In this document: positions 1-7,721 of the stretch, one piece after another
How positions within the stretch are numbered: the stretch's first letter is position 1
How the letters are laid out: every line of letters begins with the position of its first letter
Assembly: GCA_003214355.1 (NCBI GenBank)
Contig: QCLS01000004.1
Location: forward strand, 1-64,000
From: Prochlorococcus sp. AG-418-C09
Lineage (GTDB): Bacteria; Cyanobacteriota; Cyanobacteriia; PCC-6307; Cyanobiaceae
Direction of reading: 5' to 3'
DNA length: 64,000 nucleotides
Made by a program: the position numbers and the translations under genes
Notes under the pieces: model-generated
Databases searched by the model: none
The model's input: the letters and a program-made list of their open reading frames with translations, nothing else
What the model was told of the DNA's origin: nothing

Positions 1-95
1 AGAAATTATTTTGTGGATGGCCAGATCCTTTAAGAAAGTTAATTTTATTATAAAAGATTTGTGAAATTGTAAAGAAACACTTCAATAAAATTATT

Positions 96-114
96 GATAA
101 TGAGAACCTATTGC
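96..114. promoter_or_regulatory. Fur-box-like site, distal
   Basis: By eye this 19-mer matches the classical Fur consensus at 13 of 19 positions, with a perfect first half (GATAATGA). It lies about 50 bases before the CRP-family gene, next to a ferritin and an iron-transporter ATPase, so iron control is a reasonable inference. The second half is poorly matched. Confidence 0.45.
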
Positions 115-140
115 AATAAAGGCATATATAAGGCATAATT

Positions 141-159
141 GAGATTAATTCTCATTATC
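141..159. promoter_or_regulatory. Fur-box-like site, proximal
   Basis: This site matches the Fur consensus at 14 of 19 positions, with a perfect right half (CTCATTATC) and an internal TGAGA/TCTCA inverted repeat. It ends only 5 bases before the ATG at 165, so bound repressor would block the transcription start or the leader. No Shine-Dalgarno sequence is visible in front of that ATG. Confidence 0.5.
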
Positions 160-164
160 AAATA

Positions 165-758
165 ATGAATTTCCATAACTATGGAGAATCAGGTACTCAG
201 TCGGTAAGAATCATAACTGGACAATCAGTACTAATAGATCCATCATCAAGGCCAAAAGGAACTTGTTTAGAAGTAGAAAATGGTATCGCAAGAGTTTATT
301 GTCCTTGCGAGGAAACAGAAGGAATGACATTAGCTTTCTTGCAATCTGGAGATCAATTAAGAACTGACCGCTTATGTAGTGAAGGAGTATGTGTTGAAGC
401 ATTAACAGATTTATCTTTTCATAGCAATGCAGAAATAACTGACAGTTCTGGTTTTGATGCGGTAAACGAATGGACTCTTCAATTACTTAGAATTAGACAT
501 TTGGGAAATGCTGAACAAAGATTACAGGCACTATTTGCAATCTTAGTTAATAGATTAGGAAGAAGATGCGGACAATGGTGTGAATTACCTTTTAGGCTGA
601 CACATGAAAGAATTGGAGAATTAATAGGATCTACAAGAGTTACCTCAACAAGGCTAATATCTAGGTTAAGATCATCTGAATTGTTAATTGCTCCTCTGGG
701 CACTCAGACAGTTAGTGTTGCGCCATCATTTATAGAGTCTTCACCACTAGAAAGCTAA
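165..758 (+). CDS. CRP/FNR-family transcriptional regulator
   Basis: A 197-residue protein with the CRP-family layout: a cupin-like effector domain (about 20-100), a linker helix, and a C-terminal winged helix (about 125-190) whose recognition part contains LTHERIGELIGSTRVTSTRL. The effector domain lacks the usual cAMP-binding GE...RSA signature, so its ligand is unknown. It is not clearly NtcA. Two Fur-box-like sites lie just upstream and a ferritin and an iron(III)-type ABC ATPase follow, which suggests an iron-responsive regulator. The family is clear; the iron role is inferred from context. Confidence 0.88.
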   Translation: MNFHNYGESGTQSVRIITGQSVLIDPSSRPKGTCLEVENGIARVYCPCEETEGMTLAFLQSGDQLRTDRLCSEGVCVEALTDLSFHSNAEITDSSGFDAVNEWTLQLLRIRHLGNAEQRLQALFAILVNRLGRRCGQWCELPFRLTHERIGELIGSTRVTSTRLISRLRSSELLIAPLGTQTVSVAPSFIESSPLES

Positions 759-759
759 A

Positions 760-1029
760 ATGAAAATACAAGCCGAAGTTTCTGAATCTATCGTGGAGAA
801 TCTATTAATTGAGATAGAAATGATCAATTCAAGAATTAGTAAATTACTATTAAATTACAACCAGACTTGTAATTTAGAATTAAAGAAGAGATTATTTAGA
901 GAACATCTTGATCTGAGTAATAGACTTGGTGAGATTAATTCAATTTCTAATACTATTTGTAGCCTATCTACTAATGAAATATCTTTATCAAATTTGTTAT
1001 TAGTTCAATCAAATAGAAGTTTAAAGTAA
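760..1029 (+). CDS. hypothetical protein, 89 aa, cotranscribed with the CRP regulator
   Basis: The ATG lies one base after the stop of the regulator gene, so the two are almost certainly co-transcribed and coupled. The product looks mostly helical, with leucine-rich stretches and no signal peptide or membrane segment. I recognise no domain. It converges on the ferritin gene, with only 4 bases between the two stops. A partner of the regulator is possible but speculative. Confidence 0.65.
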   Translation: MKIQAEVSESIVENLLIEIEMINSRISKLLLNYNQTCNLELKKRLFREHLDLSNRLGEINSISNTICSLSTNEISLSNLLLVQSNRSLK

Positions 1030-1033
1030 TTAA

Positions 1034-1588
1034 TTATTTTTTATTTAATTCGCCATCTAATATAAGTAAGGCAGAAGGTTGATTATTTGAAAATTTAACC
1101 TTACCTAAAATAGTCGCAAACTCGTCCTCAGAATTAATTTGAGCATCAACAATGGGGTCTAAAAAGACATTAGTTCTCGTGTCAGCTGATCTATCAGAAA
1201 TAGAATAAATTTGTTGTAATGAGGCGGTTAAATCTGACTCCATATTGAAAGCAAACGAAATAATCTCTTCAATTGATTTCCATTCCTGTATTGGAGCAGG
1301 CAATTGTTGAAGGTTAACTGTTTGTCCACGAGCAATTATGTAATCAGAGAATTTATATGAATGATCCATTTCAGCCTTTGATTCCTGTAGAAAAAAAGAG
1401 CTAAAGCCATTCAAATTCTTTTCTTTGAACCATAGTGAAATAGAAAAATATTGAACACTGGCATTTCTTTCCATCGTCAAATGCTGATAGAGGTTTTGAA
1501 GTAAGTTGTCATCAATTTCCTGAGCGACGGCTCTTCCTGAAGGACCAAAGCTAATGGAATTCTTTTTTAAAGTTGTATTTTCGGTCAT
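1034..1588 (-). CDS. ftn: non-heme ferritin
   Basis: A 184-residue ferritin-like four-helix protein that would store iron in the cytoplasm. Ferroxidase ligands are recognisable: E40 in helix A (MERNAS), E73 and H76 in helix B (AEMDH), E117 in helix C and Q150 in helix D. The helix D pattern is QINSE rather than the usual QxxE, so the third iron site may differ. It has an N-terminal extension of about 20 residues relative to E. coli FtnA. A good Fur-box match lies about 84 bases upstream of its start. Confidence 0.9.
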   Translation of the reverse strand: MTENTTLKKNSISFGPSGRAVAQEIDDNLLQNLYQHLTMERNASVQYFSISLWFKEKNLNGFSSFFLQESKAEMDHSYKFSDYIIARGQTVNLQQLPAPIQEWKSIEEIISFAFNMESDLTASLQQIYSISDRSADTRTNVFLDPIVDAQINSEDEFATILGKVKFSNNQPSALLILDGELNKK

Positions 1589-1671
1589 TGTCTTAAATTA
1601 ATTATTAATAAAATAATACAACATTTTGTATAAATAGTCATTACAGAAACCTAATAATTTACCTTAGATAT

Positions 1672-1690
1672 GATAATGAATATCAATAGC
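1672..1690. promoter_or_regulatory. Fur-box-like site between ferritin and the Cys-rich peptide
   Basis: This is the best Fur-box match in the window: 15 of 19 positions, with a perfect left half GATAATGA. It sits 12 bases before a small + strand reading frame (1703) and upstream of the - strand ferritin gene, so it could serve either or both. Binding is inferred. Confidence 0.55.
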
Positions 1691-1702
1691 AAATACACTT
1701 AT

Positions 1703-1825
1703 ATGGATGGATTAATATATAACGAAAGTCTAATAATGTTAAATAAATTTTATTTAAATAAGAAACGAAAATGTAAAAAGAAAAAATGTCCTAAATGGAA
1801 AGGAGGAAAATGTAATTGTTTATAA
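1703..1825 (+). CDS. candidate Cys/Lys-rich 40-aa peptide
   Basis: An ATG-initiated frame of 40 codons and a stop. The last 21 residues are extremely rich in lysine and cysteine: Cys at 24, 29, 37 and 39, with KKRKCKKKKCPKWKGGKCNC near the end. No Shine-Dalgarno sequence is visible; a second ATG at codon 12 is an alternative start. A strong Fur-box-like site lies 12 bases upstream, between ferritin and the iron ABC ATPase. The composition suggests metal or nucleic-acid binding. Whether it is expressed cannot be told from sequence. Confidence 0.5.
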   Translation: MDGLIYNESLIMLNKFYLNKKRKCKKKKCPKWKGGKCNCL

Positions 1826-1832
1826 AAATTAT

Positions 1833-2897
1833 TTAAATAATATTTTTTAATCCGCCTGGAAACAAATAATATGAATGATTTTTTTTTAAGCTAATATCAC
1901 ATTTATCTCCAAGATCTATATCATTATTTAATTCTACTTTTACTCTTACATTCACACCTTTAATAGATATCTTACAAATGAAGAATTCGCCCTGAAACTC
2001 CTTAGAAATAACAACTCCTAAACCTTCATTTGATTTTATTAGGTTGATGGATTTTGGAGAAATAGAAATATAATCGTAAATGCAATTGATCTTATAATTA
2101 TTTGCAATGAATTTACCTATAGGGGAATACAAAGTATTTTTATCATTATTGATTCTCAAAATATTATTACCTTGTATAAAGCTACTCACAAAAACTGTTT
2201 TGGGGTTATTTATCAATGATTGTGGTTTCTCACATTGATGAATCTTACCTTCATTCATAATCGCGACTTTATCGCAAATTGCCATAGCCTCCTGTGGGTC
2301 ATGGGTAACCATAAGTCCGCTAGCATTGCAACTCCTTAATAAGTTAGGAAGTTCACTTCTAATACGAAGCCTAACATTTAGATCTAAGCTACAAAAGGGT
2401 TCATCTAGCAGCAAGAATGATGTTCCGGGTGCTAAGGCTCTTGCTATTGCAAGCCTTTGCTTCTGTCCACCAGACAACTCATGTGGATATTTACTCCTAA
2501 GAGAATCAATACCTAGAACTTCCATTAAGTAATCTAAGCGGGAAGTATTATCTCTTATTTGTAAACCAAATTTAGCGTTTTCAATAACATTTAGATGAGG
2601 GAAAAGAGCATAATCTTGAAAAACCATTCCGATATTTCTTTTTTCAGGAGCAATAACTTTGTTAATTGAAGATATTTCATTATCATTTAATAAAATTTTA
2701 CCTCTATCAGGTATCTCAAATCCTGCTATAAGTCTTAAAAGCGTTGTCTTGCCACAGCCAGATGGACCCAAAAGGCCAACTAATTGACCTTCTTGAATTT
2801 CTAAATTTATTGAATCTAATATCCAACTTGTTTTTTTGCTTTTCTCATAACGATGAAATAAATCATTGATTATCAAAGCATTATTTTTCACCGTCAT
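1833..2897 (-). CDS. futC: iron(III)-type ABC transporter ATP-binding protein
   Basis: A 354-residue ABC ATPase of the FbpC/FutC/PotA type. Walker A is GPSGCGKT at 44-51, the Q-loop is FQDYALFPH, the signature LSGGQKQR is at 141-148, Walker B LLLDEP at 162-167, followed by the H-loop in MVTHDPQEAM. The C-terminal 110 residues form the regulatory (TOBE-like) domain of this class. No permease or binding-protein gene is adjacent, so those subunits must be encoded elsewhere. The iron substrate is inferred from the ferritin and Fur-like sites next door; polyamine or another anion would be the alternative. Confidence 0.82.
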   Translation of the reverse strand: MTVKNNALIINDLFHRYEKSKKTSWILDSINLEIQEGQLVGLLGPSGCGKTTLLRLIAGFEIPDRGKILLNDNEISSINKVIAPEKRNIGMVFQDYALFPHLNVIENAKFGLQIRDNTSRLDYLMEVLGIDSLRSKYPHELSGGQKQRLAIARALAPGTSFLLLDEPFCSLDLNVRLRIRSELPNLLRSCNASGLMVTHDPQEAMAICDKVAIMNEGKIHQCEKPQSLINNPKTVFVSSFIQGNNILRINNDKNTLYSPIGKFIANNYKINCIYDYISISPKSINLIKSNEGLGVVISKEFQGEFFICKISIKGVNVRVKVELNNDIDLGDKCDISLKKNHSYYLFPGGLKNII

Positions 2898-2991
2898 ATA
2901 AATTTTTATTTGTTAAATTAGCAGAAAAAGAATATCAAAAATAATCGTTGTATCTTTTTATACATTAGGAGTTAAATAAGGGGAATTAAAA

Positions 2992-3645
2992 ATGCAAAAA
3001 AAAGAAAGAGCAATAACAATAATGGGTGAACTAGATAAATTCTATCCTAACCCTCCAATACCCTTAAACCATACAAATGCTTTTACATTATTAGTTGCCG
3101 TAGTTTTAAGTGCTCAATCAACTGATAAGAAAGTTAATGAACTGACGAGTTCATTATTCAAAATTGCGGATACACCAGAAAAAATGGTTAAGCTGGGAAA
3201 AGACAAAATATATACACACATAAAACAACTTGGGCTATCAAAACAAAAGTCAATAAATACCTATAATTTATCAAGAAAACTAATTAAAGATTTTGGAGGA
3301 AAAGTACCTAATAATTTTAGTGACCTAGAATCATTGCCTGGAGTTGGCCATAAAACCTCTTCAGTTGTAATGTCTCAAGTATTTAATATACCTGCGTTTC
3401 CTGTTGACACGCACATCCATAGGCTAGCTCAAAGATGGGGTTTAACAAATGGTAAGAGCGTAGTTAGAACGGAAGAAGATTTAAAAAAAATATTCCCAAT
3501 TTCAAAATGGAATAAACTGCATCTTCAAATAATTTTTTACGGTAGAGAATATTGCACTGCAAGGGGATGCGATGGAACAAAATGTTTAATGTGCAGAAAA
3601 TTATATCCAAATAGGAAAAGAAAATACATAGCCAAAAAAGCTTAA
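2992..3645 (+). CDS. nth: endonuclease III (DNA glycosylase/AP lyase)
   Basis: A 217-residue enzyme of base excision repair that removes oxidised pyrimidines and nicks the abasic site. The helix-hairpin-helix LPGVGHKTS is at 115-123 with catalytic K121, and the catalytic aspartate is D139 in VDTHIHRL. The C-terminal cluster cysteines are C188, C193, C198 and C201. This spacing (C-x4-C-x4-C-x2-C) is not the E. coli pattern C-x6-C-x2-C-x5-C, so the iron-sulfur cluster may bind differently. Its 5' region is divergent from futC. Confidence 0.93.
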   Translation: MQKKERAITIMGELDKFYPNPPIPLNHTNAFTLLVAVVLSAQSTDKKVNELTSSLFKIADTPEKMVKLGKDKIYTHIKQLGLSKQKSINTYNLSRKLIKDFGGKVPNNFSDLESLPGVGHKTSSVVMSQVFNIPAFPVDTHIHRLAQRWGLTNGKSVVRTEEDLKKIFPISKWNKLHLQIIFYGREYCTARGCDGTKCLMCRKLYPNRKRKYIAKKA

Positions 3646-3681
3646 AACATTTATATAATCTAAATATATTTAAAACTTTAT

Positions 3682-4341
3682 ATGAAAATCGCAATTACAG
3701 GAGCATCAGGGAAAACAGGTTACAGAATAGTAGAGGAGGCTAAAAAAAAAGGGATTAAAGTAAGACAAATAATAAGAAAATCCTCATCAATCAATGAAGA
3801 TTTACAAAATATAGAAACATACAAAATATCATTCACAGAGAAGGATAGCCTAGACGAATCTTTGAGAGATGTAGATGCGTTGATAATTGCCACAGGTGCA
3901 AGAGCTTCATTTGATCTAACTGGTCCGGCTAAAGTTGATGCGTTTGGAGTTTATAGTCAATTAGAAAGTTGCAAAAGAGTTGGTTTAAAAAGAGTAATTC
4001 TTGTTAGTTCTCTATGTACAGGGAAATTACTACATCCTTTAAATTTATTTGGTCTAATACTTATTTGGAAGAAATTAGGTGAGAATTATTTAAAAGATAA
4101 TTATTTTGATTGGACTATTATAAGACCAGGTGGATTGAAGGAAGATGAAGAGTTTGTTAATCAAAATATCCTTTATTCGGGAAAGGATATACAGAATGAA
4201 GGATCAATACCAAGAAGACTTGTTGCCAAAACATGTCTTGAAGCTCTGAACTGCAAAAGTTCAATTAATAAAACAATAGAAATAACTAGCTCAGAACAAA
4301 ATAAGAAAATCTCATTTAATAAGGCTATGCAAATTATTTAA
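3682..4341 (+). CDS. NAD(P)-binding SDR-like oxidoreductase
   Basis: A 219-residue atypical short-chain dehydrogenase/NmrA-like protein. The N-terminal Rossmann motif is GASGKTG (7-13); a conserved VSSLCTG and a DWTIIRPGGL stretch follow, as in cyanobacterial and plastid proteins of the Ycf39/Tic62-like superfamily. No classical YxxxK catalytic pair is obvious. The substrate is unknown. The ATG is 36 bases after nth, on the same strand. Confidence 0.82.
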   Translation: MKIAITGASGKTGYRIVEEAKKKGIKVRQIIRKSSSINEDLQNIETYKISFTEKDSLDESLRDVDALIIATGARASFDLTGPAKVDAFGVYSQLESCKRVGLKRVILVSSLCTGKLLHPLNLFGLILIWKKLGENYLKDNYFDWTIIRPGGLKEDEEFVNQNILYSGKDIQNEGSIPRRLVAKTCLEALNCKSSINKTIEITSSEQNKKISFNKAMQII

Positions 4342-4366
4342 TTAATGCAAAAATAGAAATAAAAAC

Positions 4367-4555
4367 ATGCGTATAAATTCAAAAATAGATGCATTGCAAT
4401 TAATGCTTACAGATCTTAGAACAAGAAATGAGCCCATTAGGCATAAAGCAGCCTTTAAAGGATGTCAACCTGAATTTCAGAGCTTAGTATCAAGACTAAT
4501 AATACAACTGGAGGATGAATTGGAGAAAGAAAAGAAGAAAGACAGAGAATATTAA
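4367..4555 (+). CDS. hypothetical protein, 62 aa
   Basis: A small charged protein ending in an acidic/basic helix (EDELEKEKKKDREY). It lies 25 bases after the SDR gene on the same strand and converges on the PPC-glutaredoxin gene. No signal peptide and no recognised domain. Composition and codon usage resemble the neighbours, so I take it as real. Confidence 0.6.
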   Translation: MRINSKIDALQLMLTDLRTRNEPIRHKAAFKGCQPEFQSLVSRLIIQLEDELEKEKKKDREY

Positions 4556-4565
4556 ATAAAAAAGA

Positions 4566-5177
4566 TTAGCGCAATGACTTCAATAAGTCTTTTTTATATT
4601 GGTCCGACAGTTCATCATATCCCCCAAAGAATTGATCATCCAAAAATATTTGAGGAAAAGTATGGTGATTGGTTATAGAATTTAACCTCTCAAATTCTTC
4701 ATCACTTCTAATTAATTCAACGTCATGATCAATATTAGATGAATTTAGCAACCTAATTGCTCTTTTAGACCATGGGCAATTATTCAAAGTATATATTTTC
4801 ACCCTATTGGTTGCTTTAGGAAATGATAAAGGTTCAATATTTTTAATTTTCTTATCAAATGAAAGCAAAAGAATTTCTGCTCCTTTCTTAACAATGGAAC
4901 CCTCCTCAAGATGTCCTCCAAATACATGGCAATTCTCATCAGAAAAACTCAAATGTAAATGAAGATTACCATAATCAAAAAAACCATTTAGACAAATAAT
5001 CTCCAAATTACCTTGAAAGATAGTCAATGATTGATTGGTGGGACATTGAATAGCTGCTTTACTCAAATTTCCTACAATCCCAGAAATAAATCCATATATT
5101 TTATTTTCCTTAGAATATTCCTTTATCGAAACAAGCAAATCAGTTTCTGGATAGAGCTTTAAACTGTGAGGAATCAT
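4566..5177 (-). CDS. PPC (DUF296) domain - glutaredoxin fusion protein
   Basis: A 203-residue two-domain protein. Residues 1 to about 115 look like a PPC/DUF296 domain, with GFISGIVGNLSKA (29-41) and the HLHLSF...VFGGHL segment (73-90) typical of its trimer-forming, metal-site strand region. Residues 126-203 are a glutaredoxin: KIYTLNNCPWSKRA with active site CPWS at 134-137, then TFPQIFLDDQFFGGYDEL for glutathione binding. The second active-site cysteine is serine, so a monothiol mechanism is expected. It converges on the 62-aa gene. The role of the fusion is unknown. Confidence 0.83.
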   Translation of the reverse strand: MIPHSLKLYPETDLLVSIKEYSKENKIYGFISGIVGNLSKAAIQCPTNQSLTIFQGNLEIICLNGFFDYGNLHLHLSFSDENCHVFGGHLEEGSIVKKGAEILLLSFDKKIKNIEPLSFPKATNRVKIYTLNNCPWSKRAIRLLNSSNIDHDVELIRSDEEFERLNSITNHHTFPQIFLDDQFFGGYDELSDQYKKDLLKSLR

Positions 5178-5331
5178 TTCTAATATTAATTATTCATTGA
5201 TCTGAGGAGTAAATTGTATTTCATTTTGGTGATTATTACAATTCAATATTAATATTTAACTGACAACAATAAAACTACAGACAAAATAAATTATCTCCCA
5301 ACCAAATAAAGATTAGAATAAAGATAATTTT

Positions 5332-5874
5332 ATGAAGAATTCAAATAAATTGAAAAGATTTAATCTACAAAATGCAATTAAGTTTTTACCTAATTCTCTT
5401 ACTTTAATAAGGTTATTAATTGTTTTTCCAATAATATACTTTTTAGAAACAAATAAATTTGCATTTATTCTCCCTTTATTGATTTTGGGTGGTTTAACGG
5501 ATTATTTTGATGGTTATTTTGCTAAAAGATATAATTTAATGACTAGCTTTGGAGCAGTTATTGATCCTGTAGCAGATAAAATTTTTACAATAATACCCCT
5601 TCTTTGGCTTAGCACACAAAATATAATCCCTTATTGGTCTATATCAATTATTATTTTCAGGGAATTCATTGTATCAGCGTTTAGATCCACCCGGAAAGAT
5701 GGACTACCCGCCTCCAGGCAAGCTAAATTTAAAACTTTATTTATTTTTATTTCATTGATATTGTTTTTTCTTCCTTTAAAAAATGAAATAATTACTAATG
5801 CGGGATTAATTACTTACTGGATTGGCTTTATTCTCACTTTAACTACAAGTATAAATTATTTAAGATTGAAATAA
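5332..5874 (+). CDS. pgsA: CDP-diacylglycerol-glycerol-3-phosphate 3-phosphatidyltransferase
   Basis: A 180-residue integral membrane enzyme making phosphatidylglycerol phosphate, the precursor of PG, the only phospholipid of cyanobacterial thylakoids. The CDP-alcohol phosphotransferase motif is visible as DGYFAKR...GAVIDPVAD at about 58-80, followed by hydrophobic helices. Length is normal. Its last 15 bases overlap the 3' end of the convergent epimerase-like gene. Confidence 0.93.
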   Translation: MKNSNKLKRFNLQNAIKFLPNSLTLIRLLIVFPIIYFLETNKFAFILPLLILGGLTDYFDGYFAKRYNLMTSFGAVIDPVADKIFTIIPLLWLSTQNIIPYWSISIIIFREFIVSAFRSTRKDGLPASRQAKFKTLFIFISLILFFLPLKNEIITNAGLITYWIGFILTLTTSINYLRLK

Positions 5875-6780
5875 AAAACTATCCGTTTCTGGATCCAATG
5901 ATTCATTGGTATTAAATTTATAATCATTTTCATAACTATCCTTTAGCCCAGTAAATAAATCATATTTAGGAGACCAATTAAGATCCTCTCTCAATTTAGA
6001 AATTGAAGTAAGATAATGATTTAATCTTATTGGAAAACCTTTTCTCGATTTAGGATCAAGTTTTTGATAGTTAAATGATTTTATTTCAATATCCCCAATA
6101 TCAAAATTGCAAGCTTTAATGCATGAATTAATTAAACCCTTAATCGTAATCCCCTTATCACCGGAACAATTATATATATTATTTAAAGCTAATTTACTAC
6201 CCATACTTAGCATCATTGCATCAGTCAAATCCGAAACATGCCCTAGCTGAGTAATTAATGAACCGTCTCCAGGCAATGGAATGGATTTCAAATGAATAAT
6301 TCTCTCGAAAAACCAATTTTCAATTTTGTTGTAATTACCTGGTCCATAAATATATGTAGGTCGAAAACTGGTAAAAGGGATTCTCTCCAATTTCAGCCAT
6401 TTCTCAGTCTCAGCCTTTCCTTTATGCCTACTGTTTGAATCTAATGAATCTTTTTCTGTAATTGGAAATTCATAATTATCTTTATAAACACCAGCAGAAC
6501 TAACATATATATATCTTTCAAAGGATTGATTAATGCTTTCAATAAGTGTTTTAGTTTGTATGAGCTCTCTGCCTGAAATATCAAAGACAAAGTCATATTT
6601 TTTATTTTTTAATTTAGAAATATCCTCTAAATCATTTCTGTCTCCTTTTATATGATTTAACTTATTAGAGCAAGGTCTATTTCCCCTTGTAAATATATCA
6701 ATTTGATAATCATTCGAAATTAATTTATTCACTAATGATTTCCCAACAAATCTAGTCCCGCCCATTACAAGAATTTTCAT
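5860..6780 (-). CDS. NAD-dependent epimerase/dehydratase-like protein (CSP41-like)
   Basis: A 306-residue extended SDR with the Rossmann motif GGTRFVG at 7-13, SSAGVYKD near residue 100 and RPTYIYGPGNY near 150. The order and spacing resemble cyanobacterial relatives of the plastid CSP41 RNA-binding endonucleases as well as sugar-nucleotide epimerases. The typical YxxxK is not clearly present, which fits the CSP41-like group better. Substrate unknown. Confidence 0.8.
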   Translation of the reverse strand: MKILVMGGTRFVGKSLVNKLISNDYQIDIFTRGNRPCSNKLNHIKGDRNDLEDISKLKNKKYDFVFDISGRELIQTKTLIESINQSFERYIYVSSAGVYKDNYEFPITEKDSLDSNSRHKGKAETEKWLKLERIPFTSFRPTYIYGPGNYNKIENWFFERIIHLKSIPLPGDGSLITQLGHVSDLTDAMMLSMGSKLALNNIYNCSGDKGITIKGLINSCIKACNFDIGDIEIKSFNYQKLDPKSRKGFPIRLNHYLTSISKLREDLNWSPKYDLFTGLKDSYENDYKFNTNESLDPETDSFLFQS

Positions 6781-6871
6781 AATTAAAAAATATTTAGTCT
6801 TAGTAGTAATCTTAATAATAATTACATAAAATATTACTCGTTATACCTAACAAAAAGGAAAGGTAAAACTT

Positions 6872-7639
6872 ATGAAACTAATTCCAGCTATTGATTTGAT
6901 GAAAGGTAAGTGTGTAAGGCTTCTAAAAGGGAATTTCAATAAGAGTAAAGAGTTTGATAAAACCCCAGCTGAGCAGGCAGTTGAGTGGGAGAAACAAGGA
7001 GCCACCTCAATTCATATCGTAGATTTAGATGCTGCTAAAACTGGAAACCCAATAAATGACAAATCAATAAAAGAGATCTCAGAAAGAATAAATATTCCAA
7101 TTCAAATTGGAGGAGGAATTAGATCAGAAGAGAGAATAAGGCAATTATTCTCTTATGGTATAGAAAAAGTTATTATGGGTACTTCGGCTATTGAGAATAA
7201 AGCTATGGTTGAGGATTTAACTGAAAAATTCCCTGGAAAGATAATAATTGGTATTGACTCAATTAAAGGGAAAGTAAGTACACGTGGATGGTTAAAACAA
7301 TCAAATGTTTTAGCTAAAGAATTAATTAAAGATTATTCAAGACTTAACATTGCAAGCTTTATCATTACTGATATTGATACAGATGGAACATTAAATGGTC
7401 CAAATGAACAACTTATTGAAGAAATACTTCTTAACACAACAATTCCTGTTATTGCATCTGGTGGTGTCGGTTCAATATCTGATCTTTTATCGCTTATAAA
7501 ATATGAAAATATAGGTCTTGAGGGAGTAATTGTTGGGAAAGCGCTTTATGAAAGAAAATTTACAATAAATGAGGCTAATAAAGCATTATCAAGTGAAAGA
7601 CTATTTAATGTAATTAATAAAAACAATGGTATCGCTTAA
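6872..7639 (+). CDS. hisA: ProFAR isomerase (histidine biosynthesis)
   Basis: A 255-residue TIM barrel that isomerises ProFAR to PRFAR, step four of histidine synthesis. The catalytic aspartates are seen in IPAIDLM near the N-terminus and in ITDIDTDGT near 169. Phosphate-binding glycines occur in QIGGGIR and VIASGGVGS. A purine-rich RBS (AAAGGAAAGG) lies before the ATG. It stands alone, without other his genes, as usual in cyanobacteria. Confidence 0.95.
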   Translation: MKLIPAIDLMKGKCVRLLKGNFNKSKEFDKTPAEQAVEWEKQGATSIHIVDLDAAKTGNPINDKSIKEISERINIPIQIGGGIRSEERIRQLFSYGIEKVIMGTSAIENKAMVEDLTEKFPGKIIIGIDSIKGKVSTRGWLKQSNVLAKELIKDYSRLNIASFIITDIDTDGTLNGPNEQLIEEILLNTTIPVIASGGVGSISDLLSLIKYENIGLEGVIVGKALYERKFTINEANKALSSERLFNVINKNNGIA

Positions 7640-7647
7640 AATTTAAA

Positions 7648-7677
7648 TATAAATTTCCAAGAGGGCTGGAATTTATA
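7648..7677 (+). repeat. imperfect hairpin after hisA
   Basis: Arms TATAAAT(T)TCCA and TGGAATTTATA pair over 11 bases with one bulge and a 7-base loop. It lies between hisA and the next gene on the same strand. No T-run follows, so it is not a clean intrinsic terminator; it could be a processing or attenuating structure. Confidence 0.3.
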
Positions 7678-7721
7678 TAGTTTATTAGTTAATTTAAAAA
7701 CATAATAAATAAATTCAATAA

